Assembly (NCBI GenBank): GCA_009780185.1
Contig: WRAN01000001.1
Coordinates: 245,223-309,222 of the forward strand
Source: Defluviitaleaceae bacterium
GTDB lineage: Bacteria > Bacillota > Clostridia > Lachnospirales > WQUN01
Direction of reading: 5' to 3'
Length of the DNA stretch: 64,000 nucleotides
Under the pieces are notes generated by a model. That model saw only the letters and a list, made by a program, of their open reading frames with translations. It did no database searches and was not told the origin of the DNA. The translations under genes and the position numbers were made by a program. The stretch's first letter is position 1; every line of letters starts with the position of its first letter. Positions 16,677 to 27,000 of this stretch are shown here, piece by piece.

Positions 16677-17306
16677 ATGGATACCCACAATTTACCAACC
16701 AAGAAAAATTTACTTCTAGCACGCCAACATCTGGCATTGGCTCGCAAGGGATACGATTTATTGGACAAGAAGATACTTATATTGGGGGCAGAGCTTTCTA
16801 AGGTTCAAAGCCAGGCCAATCAAGTAAAAGCAGATTTACATATTGCGCTAAAAAATGGTCACATTGCCCTCAATATTGCAAATATGGAAATGGGGCTTAA
16901 AAAGGTACATGAAGTGAGCAACAACATCCCTAAAACTAACTCAATAAAAGTCCTTTTTCGCAGTATTATGGGGGTGGATTTGCCATTGGTCAATAGCGAA
17001 AATGATTATACTGGGATTAAATATTCGTTACACGATACCACCGCATCCTTTGATAATGCAGCACTGGCTTGGGAAGAGGCCTTAAAGTATATTATTTCCT
17101 GGGCAGCCATAGAAAATACCATCCACTCACTTAAATCCAGCATAAAAAAGACACAAAAAAGAGCCAATGCACTGGGAAATATTGCTATCCCCAAATATAT
17201 GGCTCGGATAAAATACATAGAAGAACAACTGGAAGAACGAGAACGGGACGAACTAGCTCGGCTTAAACTCGTGAAAGGCAGACTTCAGAGCCAGCGCCAT
17301 CCATAG
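16677..17306 (+). CDS. V-type ATP synthase subunit D
   Basis: 209 residues, two long antiparallel helices of the central rotor stalk of V/A-type ATPases. Family features are 'NLPTKKNLLLARQHLALARK' at the start, 'GIKYSLHDTTASFDNAALAW' in the middle, and 'KKTQKRANALGNIAIP' followed by 'IEEQLEERERDELARLKLVK' at the end. No other V-ATPase subunit lies in the window, which is unusual since D is normally in an ntp operon. There is no ribosome site; TATACT (16665-16670) ends six bases before the ATG, so the mRNA may be leaderless. The last 44 bases overlap the convergent FAD oxidoreductase gene. Confidence 0.9.
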   Translation: MDTHNLPTKKNLLLARQHLALARKGYDLLDKKILILGAELSKVQSQANQVKADLHIALKNGHIALNIANMEMGLKKVHEVSNNIPKTNSIKVLFRSIMGVDLPLVNSENDYTGIKYSLHDTTASFDNAALAWEEALKYIISWAAIENTIHSLKSSIKKTQKRANALGNIAIPKYMARIKYIEEQLEERERDELARLKLVKGRLQSQRHP

Positions 17307-18681
17307 TTACAGCAGTCTCTGGTATACCAAGTTCCCGTGCCAATAGTTCTACCAGCCTGATTTTACAAAACCCACCTTGGCATCGTCCCATTTGGGCTCG
17401 GGTGCGGCGTTTAATAGCGTCAAGATTTCTTGCGCCTATGGGTTTATGAATCGCATCAAGAATTTCACCTTCGGTGATGGTTTCACAGCGACATATTATC
17501 CGGCCATAGGCTGGGTTTTCTTTTATTAGATTTGCTTGTTCGTTTTTAGATAGCTCTCGGAATTTTTTTATCCCAACGCGTATTGGCTGGAAATTTAAGT
17601 TTAATTTTGGCTGAAGACGACCACTTACAAAGCCTGCTATGCGCTCTGCTATAGCTGGTGCCGCTGAAAGGCCAGGGGAGTCTATACCTATGGCATCAAC
17701 AAAACCTGGGATAGATTCTTCAATTACAAAATCCTTACTCTCATGCTTTGCCCTGATGCCCGCATATGCGGTTATCCTATCAGCTATAGGAATATTTTTC
17801 AGGCTTAGGCTGACTTTTTCCAAGGCTTCTTTCAAACCTTCTACTGTTGTATCCGTGGCGGCGGGGTTTTCCGGCAGCTCTGCCGTTGGGCCTAGCAGGA
17901 TATTATAGTCCACTGTTGGAACAACCAACACGCCCTTGCCAAGATGGGTTGGAAGTTGGAAGACCGTATGCTTTATCAAGTTTCTTTGAGTATTGTCCAA
18001 AATGTAATATTGTCCGCGCTGAGGGATTATCGTTTCTTTTCGGGGACTTATATAGTTGTGGATATTGGCGCTTTCTACTCCGGCGGCATTTACAATAGTT
18101 TTGGTTTTTATGGGTTTACGAGATGTTAATACGGTGAATCCATCCACCCCTACCTCGATACCCGTTACTGTTGTTTCCAATAGAAAACCTACTCCATTTA
18201 TTGCTGCACTTTCACCAAAAGCAATTCCTGCTTCGTAAGGAGAAATTACTCCGGCGGTTTTTGCTCTAAGTGCACCTGCCACCTGGTCTGTAAGGTTTGG
18301 CTCTATGGTCAGGGCTTCATCTGGGGAAAGCAGTTCCATTTCCTTTACACCGTTTAGTATCCCTTTTTCGTATAGGGCTTGAAGCTTAACAGGGCCATCA
18401 TCATCTAAACTAATCACCATAGAGCCATTGACTCTACAGGGAATATCTAATTCTTCTACCAGCTTGGGATACATGGCAACACCTTGCACGTTTAAAGTAG
18501 CCTTTAGTGTACCAGGATGGCAGTCATATCCTGCGTGAAGTATACCACTGTTGGCCTTGGTTGCCCCAATAGCAACATCCGCACCTTTTTCAATTAACAG
18601 AATTTTCAAGTCGTAGCGGCTTAACGCTCTAGCTGTTGCTGAGCCAATTATTCCACCACCGATTATTATGCAATCATACAT
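17263..18681 (-). CDS. FAD-dependent oxidoreductase with BFD-like [2Fe-2S] domain (GlpA-like)
   Basis: 472 residues. The N-terminal dinucleotide motif 'IIGGGIIGSATARALSRY' binds FAD and belongs to the DAO/glycerol-3-phosphate dehydrogenase fold. Near the C-terminus is a BFD-like [2Fe-2S] domain with cysteines in 'IICRCETITEGEI' and 'MGRCQGGFC'. This architecture matches anaerobic GlpA-like proteins and L-2-hydroxyglutarate-dehydrogenase-type enzymes of clostridia. It starts two bases after the PNP gene, so they are cotranscribed. Substrate is uncertain. Confidence 0.88.
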   Translation of the reverse strand: MYDCIIIGGGIIGSATARALSRYDLKILLIEKGADVAIGATKANSGILHAGYDCHPGTLKATLNVQGVAMYPKLVEELDIPCRVNGSMVISLDDDGPVKLQALYEKGILNGVKEMELLSPDEALTIEPNLTDQVAGALRAKTAGVISPYEAGIAFGESAAINGVGFLLETTVTGIEVGVDGFTVLTSRKPIKTKTIVNAAGVESANIHNYISPRKETIIPQRGQYYILDNTQRNLIKHTVFQLPTHLGKGVLVVPTVDYNILLGPTAELPENPAATDTTVEGLKEALEKVSLSLKNIPIADRITAYAGIRAKHESKDFVIEESIPGFVDAIGIDSPGLSAAPAIAERIAGFVSGRLQPKLNLNFQPIRVGIKKFRELSKNEQANLIKENPAYGRIICRCETITEGEILDAIHKPIGARNLDAIKRRTRAQMGRCQGGFCKIRLVELLARELGIPETAVTMDGAGSEVCLSRV

Positions 18682-18683
18682 GC

Positions 18684-19505
18684 TTAGCTCATATCTCCAA
18701 TAAATGCTTTTAATAATCCGCCAAAGCGTTCTCTTGCCTTATGTCCTTCTACAAAGATTTCTTCCTCGGTTAATGGGGCATCTAGTATCCCTGCTGCCAT
18801 GTTAGTTACTAATGCAAAGCCCGCAACCCGCATACCCAAACGTCTTGCCATGATCACTTCATGGACTACACTCATCCCTACTAAATCTCCCCCTAAAGTG
18901 CGAATAGCTCTGATTTCTGCAGGGGTTTCCAACTGTGGACCTGGCATGTAGTAGTAAACTCCAGTGCCTAGTGATATATTCAGCTTACGAGCCTTTGCTT
19001 TGGCCAGAGAAAAATAATCCCGATCAAATGCGTAGGACATATCTATAAACCTAGTATCAAAATCACTTACATCCATCCCCACCAGAGGGCCTGGATGGGT
19101 CATATTAATATAATCCTTTAGCATTACCAAATCGCCTACTGAGTAGTCTGTGTTAACCCCGCCGCAGGCGCAAGTCAGCACCAGCCTGGTTGCCCCAAGC
19201 TCACTTGCAACTCGTACAGGGAAGGCTACATCAATGGGTTTATATCCTTCATAAATATGAAGGCGGCCTTGCATGCATAGCACATTCCTTCCAGCAAGGC
19301 GCCCTGCAATAAGTTGCCCCGTATGGCCTGGCGCTGTAGATATCTTAAAATGGGGAATTTCTTTATACGTAATATAGACGGTGTCTTCTAACTCATCAGC
19401 AATATTACCTAGGCCTGAACCCAATATTATTAAGGCTTCTGGGGTAAAGCTTAGTTTAGATTTTATATAATCCACAGCCTGACGGTAGGTATCTTGAGTA
19501 TACAT
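18684..19505 (-). CDS. Purine-nucleoside phosphorylase
   Basis: 273 residues, trimeric PNP class (PNP/MTAP family 2). Motifs are 'IILGSGLGNIADEL', the phosphate and base pocket around 'APGHTGQLI' and 'MQGRLHIYEGY', 'LVLTCACGGVN', and 'YMPGPQLETPAEIRAIR'. The usual 'MSTVPE' is 'MSVVHE' here. It cleaves purine nucleosides to base and ribose-1-phosphate for salvage. Good ribosome site (GAGGGG) before the ATG. It lies between the MecA-like gene (17-base gap) and the FAD oxidoreductase. Confidence 0.93.
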   Translation of the reverse strand: MYTQDTYRQAVDYIKSKLSFTPEALIILGSGLGNIADELEDTVYITYKEIPHFKISTAPGHTGQLIAGRLAGRNVLCMQGRLHIYEGYKPIDVAFPVRVASELGATRLVLTCACGGVNTDYSVGDLVMLKDYINMTHPGPLVGMDVSDFDTRFIDMSYAFDRDYFSLAKAKARKLNISLGTGVYYYMPGPQLETPAEIRAIRTLGGDLVGMSVVHEVIMARRLGMRVAGFALVTNMAAGILDAPLTEEEIFVEGHKARERFGGLLKAFIGDMS

Positions 19506-19522
19506 AACGCACCCCTCTAGTA

Positions 19523-20167
19523 TTAAGTATTGGCCATATATTGGCCTAGCTTTTCTACTGCATCGTCTTTTATTATTATCTTGCCATGCTCCAACAGGTA
19601 TTGTTTGCTTAGCTCATTTGAGATATGTTTCACACCAAACTCTGATAAAATTGCTTCCAAATCAGCTGTTGAACGGTTATCTTGGGTTTCATTAACAAGC
19701 CAGAGACAGAATCGACCTTCCAGCTTATAAAGCTGGCTATCTCCTTCGAAAATAGGAAAGATCGCCATACAGGCAGAGGCAGCAATATCCAAATTTCTAA
19801 AAGAAAATATCGAATGACTATCCTCTCCTGGATATTCACCTTTATCTATATACTCGTTACGCTTATAGCGGCAATGGCCTTTTGCAGCCGGTACTAAACT
19901 AAAGTTTTTATTTATATCATCGGCTTCCATTGTTGTAACTATCACCGCCAGACTATCTACCCCTACCCGCATAGCCTCAATTAAATATGTTGTGCTATCG
20001 GACGGAAAAGCCCCTTCATCTTGAGCCATCTGAATAATCTCTCTAAAAAGAGCTTGTGTTTTGTCTGATGAGTGAGATAGCTCACTTATTTTTATATCCC
20101 TCTCTTCAAGGTCAGGTTGCCGCAATACAAACTTCATTTTTGTATCACTTATTTTTTCTATCTTCAT
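19523..20167 (-). CDS. mecA: MecA-like adaptor protein
   Basis: About 214 residues from the ATG at 20167, which begins 'MKIEKISDTKMKFVL' as MecA proteins do; a longer frame runs upstream without support. The N-terminal domain ('LRQPDLEERDIKISEL') recognises substrates and the C-terminal domain ('LYKLEGRFCLWLVNE') docks to ClpC. In the family MecA delivers competence and sporulation factors to ClpCP for degradation. It is the first gene of a run with PNP and the FAD oxidoreductase and is separated from abrB by a terminator-like hairpin. Confidence 0.85.
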   Translation of the reverse strand: MKIEKISDTKMKFVLRQPDLEERDIKISELSHSSDKTQALFREIIQMAQDEGAFPSDSTTYLIEAMRVGVDSLAVIVTTMEADDINKNFSLVPAAKGHCRYKRNEYIDKGEYPGEDSHSIFSFRNLDIAASACMAIFPIFEGDSQLYKLEGRFCLWLVNETQDNRSTADLEAILSEFGVKHISNELSKQYLLEHGKIIIKDDAVEKLGQYMANT

Positions 20168-20257
20168 AATAACCCCCGTCATATATGTACAACTATCTGT
20201 TCTACTTAGTATAAGCAAAGCTGTTGGTAATGTAAAGAGGCTTTTTCTGGGGATAAT

Positions 20258-20283
20258 AAGGGGCCGCCTAATGGCGACCCCTT
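20258..20283 (-). terminator. Hairpin downstream of the abrB-like gene
   Basis: AAGGGG (20258-20263) pairs with CCCCTT (20278-20283), enclosing GCC/GGC with a TAAT loop; the stem has internal mismatches. It lies just after the AbrB-like stop. The T tract is weak, so efficiency is uncertain. Confidence 0.55.
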
Positions 20284-20288
20284 TACAA

Positions 20289-20546
20289 TTATTGTACAAG
20301 TCCGGCTAAGGAAGCCATCTCTATAATGGCCTTTACAGACACCTTTCGGCCTTTGTATTCAATTAAGTCATCTAAGTCGTCGGTGAATACACAGGCGGGT
20401 TCGTATTTCTTTAGAATAATATTTCCTCTGTCTACAAATACTTCCAAAGCATCTCTTTCTTTTATGTGCATTACCTTTCGAAGTTCTATTGGCAGTACTA
20501 CACGTCCTAGTTCATCTACCCGTCTTACAATACCTGTTGCTTTCAT
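20289..20546 (-). CDS. AbrB/SpoVT-family transition-state regulator
   Basis: 85 residues. Start at 20546 behind AAAGGAGAACAT. The N-terminal swapped-hairpin DNA-binding domain is nearly identical to AbrB/Abh/SpoVT: 'ATGIVRRVDELGRVVLPIE' followed by 'LRKVMHIKERDALEVFVD' and 'ILKKYEPACVF'. The C-terminal half is short, closer to AbrB than SpoVT in length. In the family such proteins repress growth-transition and sporulation genes. A divergent promoter region separates it from spmA. Confidence 0.9.
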   Translation of the reverse strand: MKATGIVRRVDELGRVVLPIELRKVMHIKERDALEVFVDRGNIILKKYEPACVFTDDLDDLIEYKGRKVSVKAIIEMASLAGLVQ

Positions 20547-20628
20547 ATGTTCTCCTTTTGCGTTTACTTCGCTATGCACCAGCGGTACGCAGATTAGTTT
20601 TTGGAAACCTCCATATATAATGAGCCTT

Positions 20629-20656
20629 AGTATACCATGTTTGTCAAATATTGCAA
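20629..20656 (-). promoter_or_regulatory. Promoter of the abrB-like gene
   Basis: On the minus strand TTGCAA (20651-20656), 16-base spacer, TATACT (20629-20634). It overlaps a plus-strand candidate, TTGTCA (20641-20646) - 17 - TAAATA (20664-20669), which could serve spmA; the two promoters would compete. Confidence 0.55.
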
Positions 20657-20746
20657 GTTATGGTAAATACTTTTTTTATACTGTCTAAATCTGACATTAA
20701 GGTATGTAGATATTCTATTTTGCATAGATTTTATCGAGGTGAGATT

Positions 20747-21325
20747 ATGCTTAATTACATATGGGGCGGGATGATTTTACTAGCAATAATTGTAGCTGCT
20801 TTTACAGGAAATATCCCAGCACTTACCAGTGCAGCCATAGAATCTGCTCGTGAGGCCGTTATGTTGTGCATCACCATATTGGGTGTTTTAAGTATGTGGA
20901 CCGGGCTACTGACAGTAGCAGACAAGGCTGGTTTAGTGCAATCCCTTAGTCGAAAATCCAAACCTATACTTAGATATCTCTTCCCTGACCTTGGGCAAGA
21001 CCACCCGGCTCATGAGCCTATCGCTACCAATTTCATAGCCAATATCCTAGGCCTTGGCTGGGCAGCCACCCCCAGTGGGTTGCAAGCCATGAAAGTAATG
21101 CAAAAATATAACCGGGAAAAAGACACCGCCTCCCGGTCTATGCGAATGTTTATGGTAATCAATATGTCTAGTTTACAGCTAGTGACTATTAGTGTCGTTG
21201 CATACCGAGCGCAATATGGGTCTGTCAACCCATCAGAAATTATTGGGCCCGGGCTTTTAATAACTATTGCAACGACCATTGTAGCTGTGGTATTTTGTAA
21301 AATACTTGAGCGATTTAATATGTAG
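20747..21325 (+). CDS. spmA: Spore maturation protein A
   Basis: 192 residues from the ATG at 20747 (GAGGTGAG upstream). It is a membrane protein of the nucleoside-recognition (Gate) family, with 'LNYIWGGMILLAIIVAAFTG' as first helix, 'EPIATNFIANILGLGWAATP' in the middle and 'FMVINMSSLQLVTISVVAYR' later. In Bacillus SpmA and SpmB act together in core dehydration of spores. Here spmB lies about 10 kb away at 31595 rather than directly adjacent. 38 bases separate it from the serine hydrolase gene. Confidence 0.9.
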   Translation: MLNYIWGGMILLAIIVAAFTGNIPALTSAAIESAREAVMLCITILGVLSMWTGLLTVADKAGLVQSLSRKSKPILRYLFPDLGQDHPAHEPIATNFIANILGLGWAATPSGLQAMKVMQKYNREKDTASRSMRMFMVINMSSLQLVTISVVAYRAQYGSVNPSEIIGPGLLITIATTIVAVVFCKILERFNM

Positions 21326-21363
21326 CGTACTAAGCGGGATAACCCACGCTATCGGAGGCCAAA

Positions 21364-22845
21364 ATGTCTGAACCGTTTAATCTTATCAGTGCAACGCCTG
21401 AAAGCATGGGAATTTCATCTAAGGATATTGAATGTATGCTGGATGATTTCGAAAAAAACGGCTTTTACATGCATAGTTTTATGTTGCTTAGGAACGGAAA
21501 AATTGCGGCTGAGGGTTATAACAAGCCTCTTCGGCCGGATACGCTTCAGAGGATGTACTCTATCAGTAAAACATTTACCGCTGCGGCTGTAGGACTTTTG
21601 ATGGATGAAGGTAAAATTACGCTAACTGATAAGGTTTATAAATTCTTTCCAGATAAATGCCCGCCATCTCTTCATCCATATATTGCCGATGCTCAGATCC
21701 GAGATTTATTAATGATGGCAACCCCCTTCGCTCAGACTACGTATTCACTTGAAGATAAGGATTGGGCATGGACTTTTTTCAATACAAAGCCTATCCGCCC
21801 ACCGGGAACTATTTTTAATTATGATACTTCTGGTACATATATTTTGGATGTAATCGTAGAGCGGGTTTCTGGGATGTCACTCATGGAATATTTGCAAGAG
21901 AGGATGCTTAAATATATTGATTTCTCAAAAGATGCCTGGTGTGTTAAAGCCCCGGAAGGCAATTCCTGGGGAGGGTCTGGCGTTCTTTGTACAACAAGAG
22001 ATTTGGCGAAGTTTGCGCTTGTGTTTTTAAATAGGGGCAACTTGGCCGGAAGACAATTAATTTCTAAGGATTTTGTAACAGCAGCCACTTCAATGCAAAT
22101 TGACAATTCTTCCACTGGGCATTTAAGACGGTTTATGTACGGTTATGGCTATCAGATCTGGATAACCCGGGATAATAGCTTTACATTCTGGGGAATGGGA
22201 GATCAATTTGCAATTTGCATTCCTGATAAGAATATGGTTTTTGTATGTACAGCAGATAACCAAGGAAATCCCGGATCACGAGAACTTATATATGAAAGCC
22301 TATGGAGTAATATTGTAAGTAAAGCAGAGGATAGCCCACTACCAGAAAATACAAATGCATATACTTCGCTAAATAGCAGGCTTTCAAAGCTTGAACTTTA
22401 TGCTCCATCAGGGGACAAGCACTCTAAAACCGAGAAAGAGATTAATAGCACAACATATGAAATGAATGAAAATAATATGGGCATCTCTGAAATAAAACTA
22501 GATTTCCTCAAGGAGCATGGTAAGTTCACATATCAAACAATAAGAGGTAAAAAGGAAATCATTTTTGGTTATGGCGAATATAAGGAAGGACTTTTTCCCG
22601 AAACCCACTACTTTGGTGATACAGTAGGTATCCCAGCAAACAGGCCACTGCGCTGCGTGGCATCTGGAGTTTGGACGGAGACACATAAACTTGTTATCAG
22701 GCTACATGTCATTGATCACTGTCTTGGAAACTTGACAATTAGCTTCGGGTTTAAAGGCGAAGAGCTTGGTGTGTCAATGCACAAATCAGCCGAATGGTTT
22801 CTTAATGAATACGAAGGATTCGCCGGAGGAACTAGAATTATTTAA
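21364..22845 (+). CDS. Beta-lactamase-family serine hydrolase
   Basis: 493 residues. Class C beta-lactamase/DD-peptidase-like fold: catalytic S-I-S-K (Ser66, Lys69) in 'MYSISKTFTAAAVGLL', and the second motif in 'FNYDTSGTYILD'. No signal peptide is visible, so it is probably cytosolic. About 150 C-terminal residues after the hydrolase domain form a beta-rich extension, similar to the DUF3471-like tails in esterases. Such proteins are often esterases or peptidases rather than resistance enzymes. Its end overlaps the convergent downstream gene by eight bases. Confidence 0.88.
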   Translation: MSEPFNLISATPESMGISSKDIECMLDDFEKNGFYMHSFMLLRNGKIAAEGYNKPLRPDTLQRMYSISKTFTAAAVGLLMDEGKITLTDKVYKFFPDKCPPSLHPYIADAQIRDLLMMATPFAQTTYSLEDKDWAWTFFNTKPIRPPGTIFNYDTSGTYILDVIVERVSGMSLMEYLQERMLKYIDFSKDAWCVKAPEGNSWGGSGVLCTTRDLAKFALVFLNRGNLAGRQLISKDFVTAATSMQIDNSSTGHLRRFMYGYGYQIWITRDNSFTFWGMGDQFAICIPDKNMVFVCTADNQGNPGSRELIYESLWSNIVSKAEDSPLPENTNAYTSLNSRLSKLELYAPSGDKHSKTEKEINSTTYEMNENNMGISEIKLDFLKEHGKFTYQTIRGKKEIIFGYGEYKEGLFPETHYFGDTVGIPANRPLRCVASGVWTETHKLVIRLHVIDHCLGNLTISFGFKGEELGVSMHKSAEWFLNEYEGFAGGTRII

Positions 22846-23908
22846 TCAAAATAAAACCCTTTCGCTCAATAAACCAGCGTCCATCAGCCAACAGCTTATG
22901 GGCGCCTTTTTGTAAAGATGTGATGGCTTCATGATGTTCCCACTCAGCTTTATCTTTTTCATATCCGAAGATCCATTTATAAATAAGAGGATGATCGCCT
23001 CCATATCCTCCTATACGGGTAAACATCTTTGAAAACCTGACAATATTAGAATCAGGACTCAGAATTTCTATTAACTCATCGCTCAGCAGCCAGCTATCCA
23101 CAATAAACGCCTTATAATCAATCTCAGGGAAATATTTTTTGGCAAAGGATATGGCTTTTTCCATAGAAGCCTTGCAATCATCTTGGCTTATAGGCCCACA
23201 TGCTGGTATATGGACATCCAACACATGGTCGTGTTCTGAAAGCACCAGGTCGTATTCTCGCGTAGAGAAACAGGTAGTCTGAGGGAGAATACTGCCTTTT
23301 TCATCTACGATATTTGCCTCAATATAAGTGTCCGTTTCCAGTGTAGTAGTTGTGAAATCTCCCGTGTCCTTTGCAACTAAACCGTTATTATTCACATTTA
23401 ATCCATCACGAGGGACAATTATGATCTTATCATGGTTTTTGAATACCCTAAACTCATTATCAAGAGTTACATTGACCTTGTATTGCAATCTCCCCAGCTT
23501 AAAAATCTCACCCTTCATATGGGCAAGAAGCCAGCCATATTCCCTAGCTCCGACTCGATTATTTTCTGTAAAATATTTTTCTGCCCAAATATCAAAATCT
23601 GTCATGGTTTCAGCTAGTATCTCTTCTGGTATATTTCGAGATGAGTATATAGATTGCAGTCTATAGAAGTTAATATCGAATACAGCCGCAATAAAACAAT
23701 CTATCAGTTGCCCCAATTCGTTTTCCAGAAGGATTTTATTCACATTGTAAACATCCCAGAAACTTTGTTGGTCTTTTTGGTTATATAGAGCATGCATTAG
23801 GGTATCTGATATGGATTTTAAACCTGGAGTATTGAGAATTCTTTCCTTAACAGAGGCTATGCCTTCTTTTAATGCCGTGTTAGTTAAATAATCAGTTAGA
23901 CTCTTCAT
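22838..23908 (-). CDS. Acyltransferase-like protein (NAT_N / GNAT_C type)
   Basis: 356 residues. The N-terminal half contains 'GAREYGWLLAHMKGEIFKLG' followed by 'LQYKV', and the C-terminal half 'VHIPACGPISQDDCKASMEK' and 'FIVDSWLLSDELIEILSPDS' followed by 'NIVRF'. These match the N-acyltransferase N-terminal plus GNAT-like C-terminal pair found in Firmicutes and Actinobacteria. The family is poorly characterised; a transfer reaction is assumed from the fold. It has no cotranscribed neighbour. Its stop overlaps the serine hydrolase stop. Confidence 0.72.
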   Translation of the reverse strand: MKSLTDYLTNTALKEGIASVKERILNTPGLKSISDTLMHALYNQKDQQSFWDVYNVNKILLENELGQLIDCFIAAVFDINFYRLQSIYSSRNIPEEILAETMTDFDIWAEKYFTENNRVGAREYGWLLAHMKGEIFKLGRLQYKVNVTLDNEFRVFKNHDKIIIVPRDGLNVNNNGLVAKDTGDFTTTTLETDTYIEANIVDEKGSILPQTTCFSTREYDLVLSEHDHVLDVHIPACGPISQDDCKASMEKAISFAKKYFPEIDYKAFIVDSWLLSDELIEILSPDSNIVRFSKMFTRIGGYGGDHPLIYKWIFGYEKDKAEWEHHEAITSLQKGAHKLLADGRWFIERKGFILIK

Positions 23909-24003
23909 AATAGCCCCCTAGGTAGTACTAATATATTAATTATATCTCCTATATTTTCAACAGACAACACTAACTATGCGACTATCTTCATTTTTGCTTC
24001 CCT

Positions 24004-24039
24004 GGGTCAAGCGGAAACGCTCGCGTTCCCATTTGACCC
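24004..24039 (-). terminator. Hairpin after the first giant surface protein
   Basis: GGGTCAA (24004-24010) pairs with TTGACCC (24033-24039) and encloses a GC-rich inner stem around GGAAACGC/GCGTTCCC. It starts at the base next to the stop codon of the minus-strand gene. T-run is poor, so this may work as a stem-only 3' end. Confidence 0.6.
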
Positions 24040-27000
24040 TCAAATCAAGTGTGAGGTGGCTTTCTTCACACTTATGGCAATAAACATAACTGTAATAAGT
24101 ATGGCCAAGCCTATCAAAATACTGCCAGACACAAAAAATACTGTTGTGCCCATGCCACCTGTAAGTGGCAGTTCAAAGTCGGCCCTGTTACCAACCCACC
24201 AGCTACCACCATGTTGTGTAAAGATTGGGTTTGAAGCATGGTTATTAACTGCTGTAACAACATAGCTGCCGGATACTTCTGACACAACTATAATCCAGTA
24301 CCCAAGGGGCGCTTGGAAGCCGGGAGGTGGAGCTGTTTCTATCAGACGATACTGACCCTCCGGCGACAAAATTAGCTGCACAACACCTTGCGCATTGCTA
24401 AAAATAGGTGCGCTAATCGGTTCCCATGCTGTGGCTTGGTCTGGCCGCCAGGACAATTGGAATCCAGCACCCTGCAAACATGTACCCAAATGCGGCGAGA
24501 GTACATTATCAGTTTTAATAAACTCAAAGCTAACTTCTATCAGAGGATCGGCACGGAAATTGATATCTCTATTGTTGAGGGGGTGTGCGGCATATGGTGT
24601 GCCACTAGGAGGGCTTGTGGAAACAAACGGGCCGGGAAGAACTGTTGCCGCATTTGTAGGTGGTTCATATACACTAAGTGCTGTGTTGTTGGTGAAGATT
24701 ATATTGGTCAATGTAAGATTACTGTATCTGGGAAACCCTGGTACAGGTGCTAGTGTCAGATTGCGTTCATATTCATGATTTTCTGTAAAAATACCTCCCC
24801 CCATGCCATTGGGGGCTCTGTTGTTTATGATAGACGCACCATTTGCTATTAACTGACCGTTTAAGGCTACATATATTCCACCGCCACCGCCGTTTACCGA
24901 CCCGCTGCCAAGGGCATTGGCTTGGTTATTATTAATTAAAACACTAGCACCACCAGCAGGAGTCAAATTGGCGGTACCGCCATGCACAAATATCCCACCA
25001 CCATTGTGAGCGGAGTTGGTAGCATCTATAAAAGTCCCGCCAATAGTACCACCGTACATATTGAACTGGGTATTGGTACCGGTTAAAAACACACCGCCAC
25101 CGCCGTCACCAGATGCTATGCCGGTAGCAGTGTTTGCCATGATCACCGGCACGCTAGTTGTCATGTTAAAGACTGCTCCATCGGTTAGAAACACGCCACC
25201 GCCTCGTACAGCCTGATTGCCAGCCCCACCCAGGAAACCTATCGTGCCAGAACTCATATTAAACTGGGCATTGGCTCCGGAAACAAATACGCCACCACCT
25301 TCGGTAATTGCGGTACCCAGGTGATTGACTCGGTTACTGATGATACTGCCAAAGGTATCGCCGCTGCCTGCCATTGTTACCCTTGCCGGACTGGCTACCG
25401 TGGCATTACCGGCATTAAGCATAACACCACCACCGCGGATGGCACGATTTTGATTGATTATCCCAGCATTAAAATTTAATATCGAGCCAAGACCGGTTAC
25501 AAACACACCGCCACCACCATGGCCTGCAGCTGTGCCTGTAACAGTGTTATTGGAAATTACCGGGTTGCCACTAGGCATATTTACAATACCGCCACTTATA
25601 TGCATGCCACCGCCATAATTAGTGGCTGTGTTTGATATTATTTGCGCGTTGCCGCTCATGACAATAGTATTAGCAGGCTGCGGTGGACGTATCGGGATGT
25701 TCATTGGCACAATGCCAATATAACTACCAAAATGATAATCCTCATCTATCCACTCGTCATATTCATGCAAAAGCACACTTGCTGCTGCCGCTGCAATGCC
25801 TCCAGATGATATACCTGCACCACGGTTGGCTCTGTTGCCTTGGATAATACCCCCAGTAAAACTAAATCGTCCCGAAGTCTGTATACGTACACCGCCACCG
25901 CTACCATCTGCTGCCGCAGTAGCCGCGTTTCCTTGGTTTGTTGCGGAACCACCTATAAAACCACTTGTCATGGTAAATAAAGGAGCAATATTACCTGCCG
26001 CATTTATACCTGTCACAAATACCCCGCCGCCATGGTTGGCCTCATTACCGCGGATAATCCCCCCTGCCAACTCAAACCACGCACCTACTGTTACAAATAC
26101 AGCACCTCCGCTTTGAGCACGGTTGCCGTTTGTTGTTATTGTACCGAGGTCGCCGCCTGTCATGTTGAACTGGGCATTTGCGCCGGTTATATATACACCA
26201 CCACCTTCAAGGATTGGAGTGTTGTTATGGTCAACCCTGTTATTACGAATAGCACCACCGGTCACATTAAGCCAACTGCGGTTTGCAGCTGTGCCTGAGG
26301 CAATATACACTCCGCCTCCGCGGGTGGCACGATTGAGTTCGATTAAGCCATTTTCAAGATTAAGACGCGCGCCCGCACCAGTTATAAACACTCCGCCTCC
26401 GCCTCCGGAGACAGCTGTTTCTAGGGCTGTGTTGCCTCTTATCACCGCATTGATGTTGGTCATATTAACAATTGCGCCGCTTGTCACAAATATGCCGCCG
26501 CCCCGACCGGCATGATTGCCACTGGCTACACTTGTATGGCCTATTGTACCGCCGGCTATGTTTATCTGGCTGCCTGAACTTGACAAAAACACGCCGCCGC
26601 CACCGTCACCGATTGCCGTGCCTGTGGCTGTATTGCCAAAGATTAAAGCGCCTGACGCCGATGTTGCTTGCATATTAAAGGCTGCACCTGCGGAAATAAA
26701 TACGCCGCCACCTCTAACCGCTTGATTACCTTCGTTACGGTTATGATTACCAATTAGTCCTCCGCTCATGTTAAATACTGCGTTAGCCCCAGTGGCAAAC
26801 ACGCCACCGCCTTCTAGGGTTACGCCATTGGTGTGATTAACCCGGTTATTTTGAATAATGCCGCCTTCTATCGTAAGCCTTGCAGGGTTGACTGCCGTGG
26901 CATTGCCGGTGACTAGCATTACACCGCCACCACGGGTAGCGCGATTGCCACTTATGATGCCATTTTGAAGGTTGAGATGAGTACTCTCACCCGTTATAAA

